A stretch of DNA of 64,000 bases from an uncultured Prochlorococcus sp. (lineage in GTDB: Bacteria > Cyanobacteriota > Cyanobacteriia > PCC-6307 > Cyanobiaceae). Below, piece by piece: positions 59,210-64,000 of this stretch (the first letter of the stretch is position 1; each line of letters begins with the position of its first letter). The stretch is taken from the NCBI GenBank assembly GCA_902590775.1, contig CACIYC010000001.1:1-64000 (forward strand), in the 5' to 3' direction. Below the pieces are notes generated by a model. The model searched no databases, was not told the origin of the DNA, and worked only from the letters and a program-made list of their open reading frames with translations. A program made the translations under genes and the position numbers.

Positions 59210-60193
59210 TTAATTGGAAATTTCATTAGTAGTAAAATTTTGGTAATTGGTATCTAGATTAAGAGTTGGAATATTGATTAGAATTCTTGCTTCTACTAAA
59301 CCAGGTGATTGTGTTGTCTGGTTTAGAGAAGAGGCTGATCCACTAGCAGGTGTTTTTGGTTCAAAACAAACTGGAAGTGCAATCATCTTATATTCTTGTA
59401 TTGTTCTTAGGAAGTTTAAAAGATTTATATAGTCTGCTTTAACAAGGATTTTAAAATAATTCATATTATATTTGTTTTCATTTATATTATCTTTAACAAG
59501 TTTTGTTGTATCGATTCTAAGTTTATTTATTAATTCATCATTATTAACTATATAGTCTAATTTCTTTTGTAACTCTATCTCTTCAAATTTACCTTCTATT
59601 GAGGTTTGGTCTAGGAAATCATCCATATTTTCGTTGAAATCATCGTTTAGGCTATCATCGAAATTATTCATATCTAAATTCATATTGTCTTCAAATTCAA
59701 ACTCTGAATCATTTGATGAAGCTGTACATGAAGATAATTCATCTTTAGTTATAGGAGCAAATTCTTGTATTTCTATTAAGCTTCTTCTGGCAGCATCTGT
59801 TAGCAATGCCGATAGATTTACTATTTCTGAATTATCTGGTATTAATGACATTATATTCTTATAATAGGGCAATAATTTAGTTTTAATTGATAAGCTCTTA
59901 TCTATTTGTTCTTTTATTATTGGTAGATGATTCGATTCTCTTGAATATCTATTTGAAAGAGATTGGAGTTTTCTCAGATTTTTAAACTGTGGTATTAATA
60001 TAGTAAAGATTAGAATTATAGAAATAGAAATCCCTGAAATAGGAGCAAGATATTTTGATTTACGTATATCTGACCAGGATATCTTCCTTAGATCATTAAT
60101 ACTGAAACTTTTAGTACTTTCAAATACCTGGCTTACATTTATTTCTTTAAGCTTCTCTATAAGTTGAAAAATACTTTTATTATTATTATCCAT
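59210..60193 (-). CDS. pilO: PilO-like pilus alignment protein
   Basis: Single N-terminal TM, coiled coil, position between pilQ and pilN-like genes. Confidence 0.75.
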   Translation of the reverse strand: MDNNNKSIFQLIEKLKEINVSQVFESTKSFSINDLRKISWSDIRKSKYLAPISGISISIILIFTILIPQFKNLRKLQSLSNRYSRESNHLPIIKEQIDKSLSIKTKLLPYYKNIMSLIPDNSEIVNLSALLTDAARRSLIEIQEFAPITKDELSSCTASSNDSEFEFEDNMNLDMNNFDDSLNDDFNENMDDFLDQTSIEGKFEEIELQKKLDYIVNNDELINKLRIDTTKLVKDNINENKYNMNYFKILVKADYINLLNFLRTIQEYKMIALPVCFEPKTPASGSASSLNQTTQSPGLVEARILINIPTLNLDTNYQNFTTNEISN

Positions 60194-60196
60194 AAC

Positions 60197-60946
60197 TTAT
60201 AATTCAAATGATTTAATGGCTTTTAAATAAATATCAAGCTTATTTATTTTACCAAAATTGTATGTATCTTTATACATACTTAATTTTTTTTCTAAGTTAA
60301 TGTGGTTTAATTCACCCGAAATCTCTAAGAAGCTAGTATGAGGATTGTTAATATTTGATTGTTGAAATGTATTTGTTTTGCTTTGTTTAATTAGTCTCTT
60401 AACCTTTAATGAACCTTCTTTTACTAGTAATGATTTATTTAATAATGAAATAAAATCATTTAGTGAATTAATATCATTAGAACTTGCATTTATTACAAAA
60501 GCCTTTGCATCAAGTGCATAGTTTGATAGTCTCACATCAATTGGAACAGTTTGTTGAAGATAATGAGCAAATAAAACTGAAGGAGAATCTATTGATTCAA
60601 ATGGTAATAAACTCTTTAATTCATTAGAATATAACATAAGTTCATTATTTAAACTCTCTAGTTCTTGGTATTTCAAATTAAAACTATCATGATTTTCCCT
60701 TAAAGAGGATATTCTCATCCTTGGAATTAGAGTTATACTAGTAATAAGTAAGGTTATAGAAAATATAACTAAAGGAGGAATATAAAGAGATTTTTGCTTG
60801 CTTATTAAATTGAATATTAATTTATAATTTATATTAAGTAATAAATTCCTATCTGAATCAAATTGATCGTTTGAATCTTTTTTTGAAATATGTTTTTCCC
60901 ATCTTTTTAGTGTGGGGAAGTTATCAGCAAAATTAAATGTTGTCAT
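60197..60946 (-). CDS. pilN: PilN-like pilus alignment protein
   Basis: Single TM plus coiled coil plus FVINASSNDINSLNDFISLLNKS; overlaps the PilM-like gene by 4 bp. Confidence 0.75.
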   Translation of the reverse strand: MTTFNFADNFPTLKRWEKHISKKDSNDQFDSDRNLLLNINYKLIFNLISKQKSLYIPPLVIFSITLLITSITLIPRMRISSLRENHDSFNLKYQELESLNNELMLYSNELKSLLPFESIDSPSVLFAHYLQQTVPIDVRLSNYALDAKAFVINASSNDINSLNDFISLLNKSLLVKEGSLKVKRLIKQSKTNTFQQSNINNPHTSFLEISGELNHINLEKKLSMYKDTYNFGKINKLDIYLKAIKSFEL

Positions 60947-62262
60947 TTTACTAATTCCTCACAATGATTCGAAAAGATAGATAGCAATGAATTATATTTT
61001 TTTCCAAGTGCTGGATCCAGTTGGTCATCTAATTTGTATTTATTGAATAATGAAGATGGAACTTTATAGAAGTTTTCTGTTAATTTCTTTCCATCTAAAA
61101 CCATATTGTCAAAGCCAGTACCAAAAACATATACTTTATATTGATAATTGTAGGAATTATTTTCGACTATTTGCTTAATTGAATTTGAAAGCCTATAAAA
61201 ATACATATCAGATAATTCATTATCATCAGACGTATATAAGGAAGAGCCAAAAGGTAATCTTGTACTAAATAGTTCTCGCTTTTTAATTTGTAGAAAAATA
61301 GAAGTTGTGGATTTTTCTATATCAGCAACAATGACCATCTCTTCTTTAACTTCTTCGGAAATTGCTTGTATTACTTGAAATGCTGCTGTAGAAATTGAAG
61401 CAATAGGTAAATCTATTTCTTGAAGGACATTTTTCCATGAATTAAGGGATTCTTTTTCTGCGTACACGACCCTATAAAAGGAATTAAAATCTTTTGCTAA
61501 TGTCTTTGAGTAGGAAATAATTGTGTTTTTCGGAAGAAATGGACTTTTGGCAAGTACATCTGGAGAATTAACTGAGAAAACACCAATTTCGTTTTCCTTG
61601 AAACTTCTTGCAGTAAAGCCTGAAGAAGATAGTAAAAGAATTAATGAAGAATTTCTTAGGTTTAGTACTGAAATTACATTTTCAATTATGTTGCTAAGTT
61701 CAATTATATTTTCAACTTTAGAATCTCCTACTACTTCAGTTGGAATATCTATTTTGATTAACTTGGTGAAAATAGTTATATGATTTGAATACTTCATTGG
61801 AATTATAAACAACTCGTGCTCACCATAATATAATCCAATAAATTGCTCGTATGAATCATTTGTATTTACTTTTTTGTTAGTTCTAATTGTTTTCTTTGAG
61901 ATGATATCAAGTCTTTCTATTACTTTTATCTTTGTTGAATTTAATATATCTCGCACATTAGAAAGACTATTAACAATAGGAAGGTTTATATTTGAAAATG
62001 TTAATAATCTTCTTAGCTTTATTTTGACCTTGTTGCCTGCATTTATACCTATTCCTTTATATTTGAAAATGAAATTATTATCACTTGTACTGTTTTTAAA
62101 ATAAGGTTTTATTTTTTTAAACTTTGATTTTATTCGTACATTTATTTTTTCATAGTTATTTTTAATGCCTGATCCTATTTCTTTATAGTAAATCTTAATA
62201 TTTTTTCTTGCTTTTATTAATCTACTTAATAATGAAGCATATTTATTTTTAATAATCTTCAT
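60943..62262 (-). CDS. pilM: PilM-like actin-fold protein
   Basis: Position upstream of pilN; VIVADIEKSTTSIFLQIKKRELFSTRLPFGSSLY resembles the PilM/FtsA-like nucleotide-binding region. Confidence 0.7.
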   Translation of the reverse strand: MKIIKNKYASLLSRLIKARKNIKIYYKEIGSGIKNNYEKINVRIKSKFKKIKPYFKNSTSDNNFIFKYKGIGINAGNKVKIKLRRLLTFSNINLPIVNSLSNVRDILNSTKIKVIERLDIISKKTIRTNKKVNTNDSYEQFIGLYYGEHELFIIPMKYSNHITIFTKLIKIDIPTEVVGDSKVENIIELSNIIENVISVLNLRNSSLILLLSSSGFTARSFKENEIGVFSVNSPDVLAKSPFLPKNTIISYSKTLAKDFNSFYRVVYAEKESLNSWKNVLQEIDLPIASISTAAFQVIQAISEEVKEEMVIVADIEKSTTSIFLQIKKRELFSTRLPFGSSLYTSDDNELSDMYFYRLSNSIKQIVENNSYNYQYKVYVFGTGFDNMVLDGKKLTENFYKVPSSLFNKYKLDDQLDPALGKKYNSLLSIFSNHCEELVK

Positions 62263-62813
62263 CTCTCTTCAAGGATAAATGTCTTTTCTAATTTTCCATT
62301 TGATAAGATGACTTTTACTGGATTAGATGTTATGTCCTTTAATATATATCCGTCTTCAATCTCCTCTCCTTTCTTATAGTAGTCACTCCCTTTGCTTGTT
62401 CTTATAAGGGCAGATCTTTCATTGCCAATAAATATTGCTGCAGATACATCTGTTTTTTGTAGGAAAGAGGAGGTTAGGCTCTCTCCTCCTGAAGTGGTAT
62501 TAGAGAATGGATTCCTCCCAAAATTTAATCTATCCGCTTCCATCCCATCACTTTTATTTGGTATATCTCTAAGTTCAAATGAAATAAGTATTTTGCTTGT
62601 TGTTGTATTGCTTGCCTTAAGCTGAGGAATAACTTCCTCATCAATTGATTTAGCAAAAGAACTATTAAGCGTTAATATAAAAATGTTTGATGCAAAAAAT
62701 GATAGTGCTATTCTTGTATAAATTGGCTTCCCTCTATGGCCTTTAATGACTTCCTTTAGTGTCATGATTAAATTCTTACTTTCCAAAGTATCATCAGAAT
62801 AATTTTTTTGCAA
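62259..62813 (-). CDS. PilP/GspC-like pilus protein
   Basis: AAIFIGNERSALIRTSKGSDYYKKGEEIEDGYILKDITSNPVKVILSNGKLEKTFIL resembles the HR domain of GspC/PilP; first gene of the minus-strand operon. Confidence 0.65.
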   Translation of the reverse strand: MQKNYSDDTLESKNLIMTLKEVIKGHRGKPIYTRIALSFFASNIFILTLNSSFAKSIDEEVIPQLKASNTTTSKILISFELRDIPNKSDGMEADRLNFGRNPFSNTTSGGESLTSSFLQKTDVSAAIFIGNERSALIRTSKGSDYYKKGEEIEDGYILKDITSNPVKVILSNGKLEKTFILEER

Positions 62814-62866
62814 CTAGGCTTTCATTAAGCTTCTATCTTATCCTATTTATGTTTTGATTTTTAGAA

Positions 62867-64000
62867 ATGAATTCAAATCCAGAGACTAGTCCAAAGGAAA
62901 TATCGAATATTTCTAATTTATCGATTGACAACCTTATAGATTCAAATTTGTGTGAGTCAGCAGGTGTCATACCTTTATCAATAGATGGTAATACAATAAA
63001 GCTTGGAGCTATGAATCCTCTTTATATCGAGGTTACTGAGATTTCCGAGAAATTAAAATTAGAATATGGAGCAAATGTTTTTGTAGATCAGATTTCAATA
63101 GAGGAATGGGAAAAGTGGTTTGAGAATTCTGAGTCTCAGAATCTAGAAAGTATATCAATGGCTAGTCAACAAGAAATACATACTTCTTTGGATGTTGTTG
63201 AAAAAACTGAATCTGAAGAAAATGAATATCAAAATGTCTTAGAAAGTAGCGATTCTGATAATAATTCCAATGAACTAATGGAATCCCTTAAGGATAAAAC
63301 AAATATTCTCACTCCTACTGAACCAACAAGTGCAGATCATGAGATTAATAATTTATTTGATATGATTGATTTTGACGAAGAAGAAGACGAAGAAGAAGAA
63401 GAGATTGAAGCTATTGAGGATTCTGAATTCTCAAATTCCAAAGATCCTGTAATCAAGGCAGTGGGATCTATCCTTTTGCTCTCCCAACAAGTAGGAGCTT
63501 CAGATATTCATGCTGAACCTCTAGAAGATAGAATGAGAATTCGCTATCGGGTAGATGGAGTTCTTAAGGAATATTTTACTTTGCCTAAAAAGAAATCAAA
63601 GGCAATAATTAATAGATTAAAGGTTATGAGTAAGTTAGATATAGCAGAAAAACGCTTGCCCCAAGATGGGAGAATCAGATGTAAATTAAATACCGTAGTA
63701 TTAGATTTTCGGGTTAGTACTTTGCCAGGAAAATGGGGAGAAAAGATAGTTTTAAGGTTGCTAAGTTCTGATTCTTCAATGTTAAAACTAGATAAGTTAA
63801 TTACTACTTCGAGTGAACTTGATCTGGTTAGGGAGATGGGAGGTTCCCCTTATGGGATATTAATTGTTGTTGGTCCAACAGGAAGTGGTAAATCTACAAC
63901 TTTATATTCAATATTAAATGAAAGAAATACACCTGATGTTAATATAAGTACAGTTGAAGATCCCGTAGAATATACTCTACCCGGTATTCATCAAGTGCAG
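62867..64000 (+). CDS. pilB: Type IV pilus assembly ATPase PilB, N-terminal part (3' truncated by window edge)
   Basis: MNSNPETSPKEISN..., MshEN-like N-domain, ADIHAEP, RYRVDGVLKEYF, VVGPTGSGKSTTLYSIL Walker A, TVEDPVEYTLPGIHQVQ; absent from the ORF track because it runs off the end. Confidence 0.95.
   Translation, partial: MNSNPETSPKEISNISNLSIDNLIDSNLCESAGVIPLSIDGNTIKLGAMNPLYIEVTEISEKLKLEYGANVFVDQISIEEWEKWFENSESQNLESISMASQQEIHTSLDVVEKTESEENEYQNVLESSDSDNNSNELMESLKDKTNILTPTEPTSADHEINNLFDMIDFDEEEDEEEEEIEAIEDSEFSNSKDPVIKAVGSILLLSQQVGASDIHAEPLEDRMRIRYRVDGVLKEYFTLPKKKSKAIINRLKVMSKLDIAEKRLPQDGRIRCKLNTVVLDFRVSTLPGKWGEKIVLRLLSSDSSMLKLDKLITTSSELDLVREMGGSPYGILIVVGPTGSGKSTTLYSILNERNTPDVNISTVEDPVEYTLPGIHQVQ

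Overview
This window is an AT-rich cyanobacterial chromosome segment. Gene content and order (pcb antenna gene, psb28, GUN4, crtL, umuCD, stpA, many small conserved ORFs) point to a low-light-type Prochlorococcus or a very close relative; the clade is inferred, not proven. Most of 1-46 kb is core housekeeping: dnaG (partial), umuC/umuD, rlmH, rsmA, ispE, pdhB, secD/secF, psb28, mnmH, a GUN4 protein, hisS, pcb, gltS, crtL, a Fur-family regulator, an ArsS-like radical SAM protein, stpA, metY/metA, alkB, a SulP transporter, a CbiX-type chelatase and a GMC oxidoreductase. From 46 to 49 kb there is a patch of small orphan genes and a tRNA-Ser(UGA). From 49.2 kb to the window end there is a large type IV pilus locus: prepilin peptidase, a GspH-like pilin, PilA, three atypical minor pilins (one fused to a vWA domain with a full MIDAS motif), and a PilQ/O/N/M/P-like operon divergent from a truncated pilB. 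The best candidates for something under-described are: the three-gene minor-pilin cassette with the modular vWA pilin (52.7-56.9 kb); a perfect 30-bp palindrome inside a kinase gene (34104-34133); a ribbon-helix-helix-like gene with a helically phased tandem operator (47.66-47.71 kb); a stpA / orphan dehydrogenase-like / APH-kinase neighbourhood (31.1-35.2 kb); a degenerate membrane-anchored GIY-YIG-like protein; and several unannotated membrane microproteins. I found no CRISPR array, prophage, IS element or rRNA.
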